Made by a program: the position numbers and the translations under genes. The notes below the pieces were generated by a model. That model saw only the letters and a program-made list of their open reading frames with translations. It was not told where the DNA came from and made no database searches. From assembly GCA_023248635.1 (NCBI GenBank), contig JAHFED010000019.1, positions 1 through 64,000 on the forward strand: a stretch of DNA of 64,000 nucleotides, in the 5' to 3' direction. This document shows, one piece after another, positions 34,584 to 43,275 of the stretch (the stretch's first letter is position 1; each line of letters starts with the position of its first letter). Source of the DNA: Myxococcales bacterium. Lineage in GTDB: Bacteria > Myxococcota > UBA727 > VGSZ01.

Positions 34584-37500
34584 CTACCGCGGCGCCTTGC
34601 CGCCGAGATCTTCGATGAAGTCCCGCACATCCTGGTTGTCGGGATCGGTGGGATTGACGATGAGGTGCTGCCGGAAGGCGGCGAGGGCGTCCTTGTTCTT
34701 CTTGTCCGACTTCAGGGCCTCGCCGAGGTGCTTCCATGCGGACGGATGCGTCGGCGCCAGACGGACGCAGCGCTGGGACATTTCGATGCCGCGCTTGAGG
34801 TTCTTTGGCACGTCGCCGAACTGCTGCACCAGCATCTCCCCCATCGCGCAGACGGAGTCGGCGTTGTTCGGGTCTGCCTTCAGGGCTTCCTCAAAGGCGC
34901 GCAGGGCCGCGGGACCATCACCGGTAGCGGCCAGGATGTCGGCGATTTGAATCCAGGCGTCGGTGCGCTTCTTGTCGATGCGGACGACTTCGCCGAAGCA
35001 CTTCTTTGCCTCCTCGAGGCGGCCCATGTCGCGTTTGGTCTTGCCCAGCGCGAACCAGGCGTCGTCGTAGTCGGGTGCCAGGGTCGTGGCCTTCACCAGC
35101 GCATCCACGGCCTCGGGGTTTTGCGCCATCAGCTGGTTGGTGATGCCGAGCAGGTAGGGAAGCACGGGGTCCTCAGGGGCGGCGTCCACGGCGCCCTGCA
35201 AAAGGGTCGAGGCTTGTTTGGGATCGCTGCTGCTCATCACGATGGCTTTGGCGGCGATGACGTCGGGGTTGTTGGGCCGCTGTCGATCTGCGGTCTCGAT
35301 GAGGCTCTTGGCGCGCAGCACGTCCTTCAACTTCGCGCAGGTGACGGCGGCGCGCGTGTAGCCGTCGAAGGCGTTGGGCGCCAAGGCCATCGCCTCTGAA
35401 TAGCGGTCGAGCGCTTGCTTGAGCTCGCCCCGGGCAGCGGCGACGTCGCCGGCGGCGAGGATGACGGCGGGGTTCTTGGCGTCCATCAGCAAGGCTTCGT
35501 TGACCTGGAGCTCTGCGTCGTGTGGCCGCTTCATGTCGACGAGGGCTTCGGCGTAGCGAGCGCGGGTGTCGCTGTCGCGCGGATTTTCGGCCAAAGCCTT
35601 GACGTATTCGGCTTCGGCTTCGGCGAACTGCCGCCGGCGTGTGAAGACGTAGGCCTTGGCCGAGCGCACGCGGTAGCGCTCGCCCGAATTCACCCCGTCC
35701 AAGGCGGCGTCGGCGATCTTTAATGCCTCGGCGAGCTTGCCGCGCTCGATGGCGTCGAGGACGTTTTCGACAACGGCGTCGGAGCGCTTGGGATCGAGCT
35801 TCTGGGCCTTCTCGAACTGGGCGCGCGCCTCGGGGGCCTTGCCCATCTCTTTGGCCGCCACGCCGAACCAGAAGTTCAGTGCCGCGCTGTCAGGGGCCTT
35901 CTTGAGCGCCAATTGAAGATCGGTGTAGGCGCTGAGAGTCTCGGTGATGCCGAGCTTTGCGCGCGCCAGGCCAATGATGCCGTCGACGTCGTCGGGAGAG
36001 AGGGCCAGCAGGGCCTTGGCGTGCTCGCGGGCCACGGCGTAGTCGCGCAAGCGGATGGCGAATTCGATGGCCCGCACCCGCAAAGAGCGGTTCTCGGGAA
36101 CGAGGGCGACAGCAGCCGCAAGCAAGCGCATGGCGTCGGCGTTGGCGCGGGCCGAGATCGCGATCTCCACCCGCCCCATGAAGGCCTCTGCTTGTTGAGG
36201 AGGGGATGCCTGCTTGGCGCGGGCGCCTTCACTCATCTCGGTGAGCAGCGCCTTGCCTTCTTCAACGGTGGCCGAGGTCTGAGCGAGCAGCGTGCCCTTG
36301 AGAATGGCGGCCCGCGGATGCTCTGGGTTTTCGGCGAAGACCTTGGCGAGATAAGCCATGGCCGGCTCCGGCGACCCCGACGAAGCCAGCAGGCGGGCCT
36401 GCAGGAAGAGCGGCAAGGCGTTGTGCACCATGGAAGAGGCGGCGGCGTTCGACGCCAGCGCCAGGTCGAACTGCTTCATGGCGCCGTCGACGTCTCCTTT
36501 GCCTTGCAGCCCCAGCCCCCACCAGGTCAGCAACTCGGCGGTGCGCTCGGGCGGCAGCGAGGTCGCGGCCTTGATGACGGGTTCGAGGCCGCTGATGCCG
36601 ACATCCCAGCTCTGGTGGGCATAGGCGATGGCTGCGGCGGCGACGGCGACGGAGGTCTCGTCTCCGCCCGCAGCGAGGGCGGCGGCGGCCTGCAGGTCCG
36701 CCAAGAAGCTCGGCATGTCCTCGACGATGGTCAGGTAGGCGAGGAAGCGGGCCTGCTCGGCGGCGGCCCTCTTGCCGGCGTCCGGGAAGGGCGTGATGGC
36801 CTTGCTGGAGTCGACGATGGCGCCGTAGTGGGCCGCGCCCTGGCGGTAGGCGAGGTAGGTGTCCTGGCGCAGCAGCTGGGCAGGGTCCACACCCCCCGGT
36901 GGCGGTGGCGGTGGCGGTGGCGGGGGCGGGGGTCGCAGCTCGATCACCTCGGGCGTACCGCCGACGTCTCCGGAGCCGACGATGCAGCGGTAGCCAAACC
37001 AACCACACTCACTGGCGAAGTTGGGGATCGCACCCAGCAAGCCGACGACGACGACGGCGGAGACCCCGGCGATGCCGATGAGCAGGGGGCGTTTGCTCGT
37101 CCCCTCGCGTGCTGCCTTGCGACGACGTTCGACCTCTTCTTTGGCCTTCTCGGCCTGCAAAAGGTCGCCGGTGCTCACCTGCATCTCGTCGTGCGGGTCG
37201 GCCGCGGGGGGCTCGGTGCGTTGGCGCTTGGGGACCGGCAGGTCGCTGGCCTTGGGCACCGGGAGGTCGGTGCCGGCGAAGGGCGTGGGGAGGTCGTCGA
37301 GGCCGCCGAGAGCGGAGGCCATCGCTTTTTGGATCGTCGCCGCAAACGCGGGAATTTGGGCCAGGGGCTTCCAGCTGACGCCGTCGGAGCTGCCTTCTTC
37401 GCTCCCGAGCATCTCGCCGCGGGCAAACATTTGCAGGATGGTCTGCGAGTCAAAGGGCCCCAGCACACGGCCCGAGCGCTTGCGGACGCGGTATTGCTCC

Positions 37501-38315
37501 TGCTTGACGGCTGGCCCCGCGGCGCCGGCGTCGTCGATGAAATCGAGCAGTCCCGACCCGGGAGAGTTGGTGTTGACCACCACCGAGTTGTTGCCGTGGA
37601 AAGCCGAGGGGTTTGCAGGCACCGGCGACGATCCGAGGTCGCCGAAGATGTCACTCATCGCCGTCGACTTGCCGACGGCGGGCTTGGCAGGCGGAGCATC
37701 GACGCCAAAGATGTCGTCCATCGAGGGCAGCGTCGGCTTCGTCGTCGGCGTCGGGCCGCTGCCAAACGAGGGCGCAGCGCCGCCGGGCAGCGGAACCGCG
37801 CCAGCAGCGCGCGGCAGGGGGACAGCCCCACCCACCGGCGCAGCGCGAGGCAAGGGAACAGCACCAGACGACATCCCCGGCAAAGGCACTGAGCCGCCCG
37901 GCAGGGGCACCGCACCCCCTGGCAAGGGAACGGAGCCGCCGGGCAAAGGCACAGCGCCTCGTGCGCCCGGCAGGGCCACCGGGCCTCCACCCCCTGGCAA
38001 GGGAACGGCGGCGCCGCCCGGCAGGGGCACAGCGCCGCTGGGAAGGGGGACAGCACCAGCGAAGCCGGGGAGGGGCACCGAGGCCCCAGCGCTCGCGCGC
38101 GGCAAGGGCACGGCGGCACCAGGCAGCGGCACAGCGCCGGGATTGGCAGCGGGCAGGGGAACGGCAGCGCTGGGCAGGGGGACGGCGGCGTTGGCGTTGG
38201 CGTGGACGACGAATTGGTGTTGGCAGCGCGGACACTTGATCGACACGCCCTGAGGAGGGATGCGCGATTCGTCGACGTTGTACTGGGCAGAGCAACTCGG
38301 GCAGGCGATCTGCAC
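34584..38315 (-). CDS. Zinc-ribbon / VPLP-repeat / GYF / TPR transmembrane protein (GltJ-like N-terminal half)
   Basis: The 1,243-residue protein has an MJ0042-type zinc ribbon (C5, C8, C28, C31), a low-complexity array of 15 VPLP units at about 44-177, two DIFG short motifs (about 202 and 223), a GYF-like domain at about 275-325 (RKRSGRVLGPFDSQTILQMFARGEM), one transmembrane helix at about 410-430, a Pro run near 465, and then TPR repeats to the end. In Myxococcus GltJ a cytoplasmic zinc ribbon and GYF domain precede one transmembrane helix and recruit the GTPase MglA. Here the periplasmic part is TPR rather than TonB-like. A role in assembling an envelope machine is inference. Confidence 0.85.
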   Translation of the reverse strand: MQIACPSCSAQYNVDESRIPPQGVSIKCPRCQHQFVVHANANAAVPLPSAAVPLPAANPGAVPLPGAAVPLPRASAGASVPLPGFAGAVPLPSGAVPLPGGAAVPLPGGGGPVALPGARGAVPLPGGSVPLPGGAVPLPGGSVPLPGMSSGAVPLPRAAPVGGAVPLPRAAGAVPLPGGAAPSFGSGPTPTTKPTLPSMDDIFGVDAPPAKPAVGKSTAMSDIFGDLGSSPVPANPSAFHGNNSVVVNTNSPGSGLLDFIDDAGAAGPAVKQEQYRVRKRSGRVLGPFDSQTILQMFARGEMLGSEEGSSDGVSWKPLAQIPAFAATIQKAMASALGGLDDLPTPFAGTDLPVPKASDLPVPKRQRTEPPAADPHDEMQVSTGDLLQAEKAKEEVERRRKAAREGTSKRPLLIGIAGVSAVVVVGLLGAIPNFASECGWFGYRCIVGSGDVGGTPEVIELRPPPPPPPPPPPPGGVDPAQLLRQDTYLAYRQGAAHYGAIVDSSKAITPFPDAGKRAAAEQARFLAYLTIVEDMPSFLADLQAAAALAAGGDETSVAVAAAAIAYAHQSWDVGISGLEPVIKAATSLPPERTAELLTWWGLGLQGKGDVDGAMKQFDLALASNAAASSMVHNALPLFLQARLLASSGSPEPAMAYLAKVFAENPEHPRAAILKGTLLAQTSATVEEGKALLTEMSEGARAKQASPPQQAEAFMGRVEIAISARANADAMRLLAAAVALVPENRSLRVRAIEFAIRLRDYAVAREHAKALLALSPDDVDGIIGLARAKLGITETLSAYTDLQLALKKAPDSAALNFWFGVAAKEMGKAPEARAQFEKAQKLDPKRSDAVVENVLDAIERGKLAEALKIADAALDGVNSGERYRVRSAKAYVFTRRRQFAEAEAEYVKALAENPRDSDTRARYAEALVDMKRPHDAELQVNEALLMDAKNPAVILAAGDVAAARGELKQALDRYSEAMALAPNAFDGYTRAAVTCAKLKDVLRAKSLIETADRQRPNNPDVIAAKAIVMSSSDPKQASTLLQGAVDAAPEDPVLPYLLGITNQLMAQNPEAVDALVKATTLAPDYDDAWFALGKTKRDMGRLEEAKKCFGEVVRIDKKRTDAWIQIADILAATGDGPAALRAFEEALKADPNNADSVCAMGEMLVQQFGDVPKNLKRGIEMSQRCVRLAPTHPSAWKHLGEALKSDKKNKDALAAFRQHLIVNPTDPDNQDVRDFIEDLGGKAPR
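37785..38186 (-). repeat. VPLPG-coding tandem minisatellite
   Basis: Imperfect repeats of about 18-27 bases encode 15 VPLP units and one VALP unit between the zinc ribbon and the GYF domain. All spacing keeps the frame; copy number is likely to vary between strains. Confidence 0.85.
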
Positions 38316-38488
38316 GGGGGCCTCGACGGAATTCTATGCCTTGCAGGCGACAAACAAATCTACGTTGCCGGTAGCTCGGCGCGACGAAAACGCTCGACGG
38401 AGGTAGCACGCCGCGCGCGCGCTCCGCAAAAGCGGCCCAGCACGTCGCAGGCCGCAGCGACGCCCGCGCCTTTGACGTCGAGAAGGGG

Positions 38489-39280
38489 TCAGGGAACCGC
38501 GAGCTCGCGCGATCGCCGCGTAGCGGCCCTGACGGCGTCGGCGAAGGCAGCCCGCACGGTGTGTGTCTCGAGGGCCGCCAAGCCGGCGGCGGTGGTGCCG
38601 GCGGGCGAGGTCACCAGCGATCGGATCACCTGCGGTTCGATGTTGTCGCCGTCGTTGCCCAGTCGCGCAGCGGCGGCGACGACGGCGGCGCGGGACCAGG
38701 CCAGGGCCTCGTTGCGGGAGAGTCCCTGTTCGACGGCGGCGTCGGCGAGGGCTTCGCAGGCGAGCAGGACGAAGGCAGGCCCAGAGGCGCCGACGGCGGT
38801 GACGACGTGCAGCTGGGACTCGTCGCCGACCTCGCGCACGCTGCCGACGGCGGCGAAGACCTGCGTGAGTCGCGGTCGATCGCGGGACAAGAGGCACCCC
38901 GGACCGAAGCACAGCGCCGTCGTCGACGCGCGCGCTTGAGCACCGATGTTGGGCATGGCGCGCGCCACCACTTCGTGGCCCTCGAGCCGGGCCAGCGAAA
39001 CACCGGCGGCGCAGGAGACGACGACGGCGTCGCTGGGGAGCGCCGAAGCGAGGTGCTGCAGCAGCTCGGGCGTGCCCTTGGGCTTGACCGCGAGGACGAC
39101 GACATCGGCGTCGTCGACGGCGTCGCGGGTGTCAAAGAGCAGGCGCGCACGTCCGGCGAAGGGCTCGAGGCCGCCGGGTCGGCGCGCGCAAATCGTGAGA
39201 TCGATGTCGGTGCCGGCTTCGAGCAGGCCGCTGGCCAGTGCCTGTCCGAGTCCGCCGACGCCGATGATGGTTACTTTCAT
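38489..39280 (-). CDS. proC: Pyrroline-5-carboxylate reductase
   Basis: Reduces pyrroline-5-carboxylate to proline with NAD(P)H. The 263-residue protein has a Rossmann nucleotide site (IIGVGGLGQALASGLLEAG), VVVLAVKP, the VSCAAGVSLARLE and RAMPNIGAQ blocks, and the C-terminal substrate motif LVTSPAGTTAAGLAALE. The ATG at 39280 has AAGGAG at good spacing. It overlaps yggS, a pairing common in bacteria. Confidence 0.95.
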   Translation of the reverse strand: MKVTIIGVGGLGQALASGLLEAGTDIDLTICARRPGGLEPFAGRARLLFDTRDAVDDADVVVLAVKPKGTPELLQHLASALPSDAVVVSCAAGVSLARLEGHEVVARAMPNIGAQARASTTALCFGPGCLLSRDRPRLTQVFAAVGSVREVGDESQLHVVTAVGASGPAFVLLACEALADAAVEQGLSRNEALAWSRAAVVAAAARLGNDGDNIEPQVIRSLVTSPAGTTAAGLAALETHTVRAAFADAVRAATRRSRELAVP

Positions 39281-39960
39281 GGTGCTCCTTGTTGCCGAGA
39301 TTGGAGCGCAGGTCGTGGGCCAAAGATCGAGGTTCCCACCCGCACCAGGGTGGCGCCTTCTTCGATGGCGATGCCGAAGTCGCCGCTCATGCCCATCGAA
39401 AGATCGCGCAGATCGGGGACGAGCTGGTCGCGCAACGCCCGCACGGCGGCGAAGGCCGGTCGGACGTCGTCGACGTGGGGCATGGCCATCAGCCCCGTCA
39501 AAGCCAGTCCACGCAGGGCGCGCAGCTGGGGCAGAGCTGCCGCCAACGACGTCGACGAAAACCCGCCCTTGCTGTCTTCGTCCGCCAGGTTCACCTGCAG
39601 GAGCACGGGGAGTTGGCCGGAGGCCACCTTGAGCAGCGCTTCGGCTTGGGAGATGGAGGAGACGCCGTGGATGAGGTCGGCGTGGACGATGAGCTTGGCG
39701 TTGCCGCGCTGCACCCGCCCGATGAAGTGCCAAACGATGGCGAGATCAGCGAGCTCCCGTTGCTTGCCCGCGAGCTCGGCGGCGTAGTTCTCCCCAAAGT
39801 GCCGCTGACCGGCGGCGTAGGCCGCGCGGATGGCATCGGGCCCACGTCCCTTGCTGACCGCGATGAGCCTGACGTCGTCGGCGGGGCGGCCGGCCTTGGC
39901 GCAGGACGTCGCCATCTCGGCCTGCACCGCACGCAGCCGGTCGGCGACTCCGGTGGCCAT
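39277..39960 (-). CDS. yggS: YggS/PROSC family PLP-homeostasis protein
   Basis: The 227-residue protein is a single TIM barrel that binds pyridoxal phosphate; LIAVSKGR provides the PLP lysine, HFGENYAAEL and WHFIGRVQRGNAK follow, and MGMSGDFGIAIEEGATLVRVGTSIFG forms the phosphate site. Members buffer PLP rather than catalyse a known reaction. Its stop overlaps the proC start, and its start abuts maf. Confidence 0.95.
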   Translation of the reverse strand: MATGVADRLRAVQAEMATSCAKAGRPADDVRLIAVSKGRGPDAIRAAYAAGQRHFGENYAAELAGKQRELADLAIVWHFIGRVQRGNAKLIVHADLIHGVSSISQAEALLKVASGQLPVLLQVNLADEDSKGGFSSTSLAAALPQLRALRGLALTGLMAMPHVDDVRPAFAAVRALRDQLVPDLRDLSMGMSGDFGIAIEEGATLVRVGTSIFGPRPALQSRQQGAP

Positions 39961-40505
39961 CACGGGGCCCGCAGGGCGGCGACGACGTCGTCGACGGGGA
40001 GGCCGATGACGTTGGTGAGGGATCCTTCGACGCGCGCCACGAGCACCGCCGCGGCACCTTGGATGCCGTAGGCGCCGGCTTTGTCCCGATGTTCGCCCGT
40101 GGCCAGATAGGCCTCGATGTCGGTCTCGTGCAGCGCGCGGAAGGTCACCGACGTCGCCACCACGCCCTCGCTCAGACGGCCGGGGCGCCGCACGCACCAG
40201 CCCGTGAACACGGTGTGCGCTCTGCCGGAGAGCAAACGGAGCATGCGGGCAGCATCGTCGTCGTCGATGGGCTTGTTCAAGATCAAAGCCCCCAAGGCGA
40301 CGGTGGTGTCGGCGGCGACCACGGCGTCGTCGAAGCGCACGCAGGCCAGGGCTTTCGCCCGCGCGAGGCGGCGCACCAGCTGGTCGGGCGCCTCGACGGC
40401 CAAAGGGGATTCGTCGATGTCAGCGGGGCAAACGACGACGACGAAGCCGGCCGCTTCGAGCAAGGCCCGGCGGCGGGGGGAGGCAGAGGCGAGCACGACG
40501 CGCAC
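39960..40505 (-). CDS. maf: Maf-like nucleoside triphosphate pyrophosphatase
   Basis: The 181-residue protein begins with the Maf signature RVVLASASPRRRALLEAAGF, with DAVVAADTTVALGALILNKP, the RAHTVFTGWCV strand, and DKAGAYGIQGAAAVLVARVEG. Maf proteins hydrolyse dTTP, UTP or modified nucleotides. GTG at 40505 fits the family start; a TTG one codon earlier is also possible. First gene of the maf-yggS-proC cluster. Confidence 0.93.
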   Translation of the reverse strand: MRVVLASASPRRRALLEAAGFVVVVCPADIDESPLAVEAPDQLVRRLARAKALACVRFDDAVVAADTTVALGALILNKPIDDDDAARMLRLLSGRAHTVFTGWCVRRPGRLSEGVVATSVTFRALHETDIEAYLATGEHRDKAGAYGIQGAAAVLVARVEGSLTNVIGLPVDDVVAALRAP

Positions 40506-40625
40506 CAAGGCGTCATATCGTGAAGGCCTCAGACCGTGCTGGTCGGAGGTGGGCTGACGCGAACGTCCGCACGGCCCTGAAGTTCTGCTCGTTCAAACTG
40601 AAAAAAAACATGAGAGAAGGGCGCC

Positions 40626-41828
40626 ATGTCGGCGGTTTTCCAAGAATGGCTCAACATCGTCATCCGCTGGGCCCACGTGCTCGCGGCCATCATGTGGGTC
40701 GGTGACTCCTTCTTGTTCATGTGGCTCGACAGCCACTTGACCAACCCCAGCCGCAAGCGCGAAGGCGACGTCGTCGGCGAGCTTTGGATGACCCACTCCG
40801 GCGGCTTTTACGAGATGGTCAAGCGCAAGACCCTCGCCAAAGACGAGCTGCCGCCGACCATTCATTGGTTCAAATGGGAGTCCTACTCGACGTGGATCAG
40901 CGGATTCCTGCTGCTGATCGTCGTCTACTACGCCGGCGGCCGGGCCATGCTGGTCGAGGCGACCTCGACGCTGTCGCACGCCGAAGCCGTCGGCATCAGC
41001 TTGTCGTGCCTGGTCGGGGCAGTGGCGTTTTACGATTTGTTGTGTCGCACGCCGATCATCAAGCGTAACCGCATTTTCGGCGTCGTCGGCTTGGCTTTGA
41101 TTGTCACTGTTGCTTGGGGATTGTTGCAGATTTTTTCACCCCGCGCAGTGTTTCTGCAGGTGGGGGCCATGCTCGGCACCATCATGGCCAGCAATGTCTT
41201 CTTCCGCATCATTCCATCGCAGCGCCACATGCTGTCGGCGACGTCGGCGGGCGAGCCCGTCGATCCCTCCTACGGCTATCGCGCCAAGCAGCGCTCGGTG
41301 CACAACCACTATCTGACCTTGCCCGTGCTCTTCACCATGTTGTCGAACCACTTCTCGACATTGTATTCCCATGCACAAGCCTGGGCAGTTCTCGGTCTTG
41401 TTTTTATCGCTGGTGTTGGCGTCAAATATTTCATGAATTTTCGACGCCGTACCCATCCGATCATCCTGGTGGGCACGGTGCTCGCTTGCTCCGCGGTGGC
41501 GGCGCTGACCCTGCCGTCGTCGTCGACGACGACGACCTCTGCGGCTGGTGATCGAGTGGCCTGGGGCGCGGTGAAATTGATCCTCGAGACGCGCTGCACG
41601 GGCTGTCATGCGAAGAAGCCGACGAACCCGGGTTTTGCGGCGCCGCCGGTGGGCCTGACCTTCGAAGATCCACGCGACGTCTACGCCGTCAAAGACCGCA
41701 TCTTGGTGCGCGCGGTGCAAACCAAGACCATGCCTTTGGGCAACCTGACGGGCATGACCGAAGACGAGCGCGTGCTCCTCGGCCGCTGGATCGCCCAAGG
41801 TGCGCTCATCCCTGGCGCCTCGCCATGA
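40626..41828 (+). CDS. puuD: Urate hydroxylase PuuD with fused cytochrome c domain
   Basis: Oxidises uric acid to 5-hydroxyisourate in the membrane, passing electrons to a cytochrome. The 400-residue protein has about eight transmembrane helices in the first 300 residues (WAHVLAAIMWVGDSFLFMWLD, the RNRIFG loop, ASNVFFRIIPSQRHML, HNHYLTLPVLFTMLSNHF). The C-terminal domain carries a c-type haem motif, CTGCH at 324-328, with a likely axial Met at 369 (KTMPLGN). The ribosome site GAGAAGG precedes the ATG. First gene of the urate operon; its stop overlaps the allantoinase start. The 120-base upstream region shows no recognised urate-repressor palindrome. Confidence 0.93.
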   Translation: MSAVFQEWLNIVIRWAHVLAAIMWVGDSFLFMWLDSHLTNPSRKREGDVVGELWMTHSGGFYEMVKRKTLAKDELPPTIHWFKWESYSTWISGFLLLIVVYYAGGRAMLVEATSTLSHAEAVGISLSCLVGAVAFYDLLCRTPIIKRNRIFGVVGLALIVTVAWGLLQIFSPRAVFLQVGAMLGTIMASNVFFRIIPSQRHMLSATSAGEPVDPSYGYRAKQRSVHNHYLTLPVLFTMLSNHFSTLYSHAQAWAVLGLVFIAGVGVKYFMNFRRRTHPIILVGTVLACSAVAALTLPSSSTTTTSAAGDRVAWGAVKLILETRCTGCHAKKPTNPGFAAPPVGLTFEDPRDVYAVKDRILVRAVQTKTMPLGNLTGMTEDERVLLGRWIAQGALIPGASP

Positions 41829-43213
41829 GCGTGACATCGACGTCCTTTTGCCTGCGGGGGCAGCGCGTGCTGCTCGCGACCCAGCACGGCAGCGGCCTGC
41901 ATCCGGCCACCCTGCACATCAAAGACGGGGTCATCGCCGACATCAGCGCCTTCGACGTCGTCGACCACAACTTGGCCCTCGTCGACGCTGGCGAGCTCTT
42001 GGTCACCCCCGGCGTCGTCGACAGCCACGTGCACATCAACGAGCCCGGGCGCACCCACTGGGAAGGCTTTGAGACTGCGACCCAGGCCGCAGCCGCCGGC
42101 GGCATCACCACCGTCGTCGACATGCCCCTGAATTGCATCCCGGCGACGACGTCGAAGGCCGCGGCTGAGGCCAAGCTCGCGGCTCTGCAGGGGCAGCTGC
42201 ACGTCGACGTCGCCTTCTGGGGTGGGGTGGTTCCCGGCAACGTCAAGGAGCTCAAGGGCCTGGCCGACTTCGGCGTGCCCGGGGCCAAGTGCTTTCTCTG
42301 CCCCTCGGGCGTCGACGAGTTTCCCCACGTCGAGCGCGCGCATCTCGACGACGCCATGCCGGTGCTGCGCGACCTGGGGCTCACTTTGCTGGTGCATGCC
42401 GAGCACCCCAAGCCCATCGATGACGCCGAGCGGGCCTTGGTCCGCGAGCAAGCCGATCCCCGCGCTTACGCCACCTACCTGCGCTCTCGTCCCCGCGCGG
42501 CCGAAGACGAAGCCGTCGGCCTTGTGATTGAATTGGCCCGCAAGCACCGCTGTCCAGCGCACATTGTTCACCTATCGTCGGCGTCGGCCATCCCACTGCT
42601 GAAAGCCGCCCAGGAAGAGGGCGTACCCATCACGGCCGAGACCTGCTTGCACTACCTGGCCTTCTCGAGTGACGACGTTGCCTCCGGCGAAACCCGCTTC
42701 AAGTGCGCGCCGCCCATTCGCGATAGAAGCAATCGTGAAGATCTGTGGGATGGCCTATTCGACGGCACCATTAATATGGTAGTATCGGATCATTCACCCT
42801 GTGCGCCGGCGCTGAAGAAATCCGAGAGCGGCGACTTCCTCGGCGCCTGGGGTGGCATCGCGGGGCTGCAGCTCGGACTCAGTGTCTTGCACACGCTCTC
42901 TTCGTCGCGGGGTCAGGGCTTGGCGCAGATGTTTGCCTGGAACGCCACCGCCCCCGCTCGGCTCGCAGGCCTCTCGTCGCGCAAAGGACAACTCAAACGA
43001 GGCTTCGACGCCGACATCGTCGTTTGGGACGAGCGCGAGAGCTTTGCCGTCGACGTCGACCTGCTGCGCCACCGCCACAAGGTCTCGCCCTACGCCGGAC
43101 GAACCCTGCAGGGCGTCGTCGAGCAGACCTTCGTGCGCGGTCGCCTCGCCTACTCCAGGGCTGCCGGCCTCAGCGCGCCGCGCGGATCTTTTCAGCGTGC
43201 GTCAGCGATCTAA
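41825..43213 (+). CDS. allB: Allantoinase
   Basis: Opens the hydantoin ring of allantoin to allantoate. The 462-residue amidohydrolase has the metal motif VDSHVHINEPGRTHWEGF, the GAKCFLCPSG segment bearing the carboxylated Lys, LLVHAEHP and IVHLSSASA for further His ligands, and VVSDHSPC for the final Asp. Composition and length fit the bacterial enzyme. Start overlaps the puuD stop (ATGA). Acts downstream of the hydroxyisourate hydrolase and OHCU decarboxylase encoded two and one genes later. Confidence 0.95.
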   Translation: MSVTSTSFCLRGQRVLLATQHGSGLHPATLHIKDGVIADISAFDVVDHNLALVDAGELLVTPGVVDSHVHINEPGRTHWEGFETATQAAAAGGITTVVDMPLNCIPATTSKAAAEAKLAALQGQLHVDVAFWGGVVPGNVKELKGLADFGVPGAKCFLCPSGVDEFPHVERAHLDDAMPVLRDLGLTLLVHAEHPKPIDDAERALVREQADPRAYATYLRSRPRAAEDEAVGLVIELARKHRCPAHIVHLSSASAIPLLKAAQEEGVPITAETCLHYLAFSSDDVASGETRFKCAPPIRDRSNREDLWDGLFDGTINMVVSDHSPCAPALKKSESGDFLGAWGGIAGLQLGLSVLHTLSSSRGQGLAQMFAWNATAPARLAGLSSRKGQLKRGFDADIVVWDERESFAVDVDLLRHRHKVSPYAGRTLQGVVEQTFVRGRLAYSRAAGLSAPRGSFQRASAI

Positions 43214-43275
43214 AGACTGAAGATTTAAGCTGACTGTATCATGATCTCAGAGCGAGTGGATTGGAGCCTTCCGCT

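Noticed and set aside
37785-38186. CRISPR-like spaced repeats
   Set aside because: The repeats keep the reading frame of the VPLP array and have no unique spacers of constant length.
40509-40625. A urate-repressor operator upstream of puuD
   Set aside because: No palindrome of the expected type was found in this gap.
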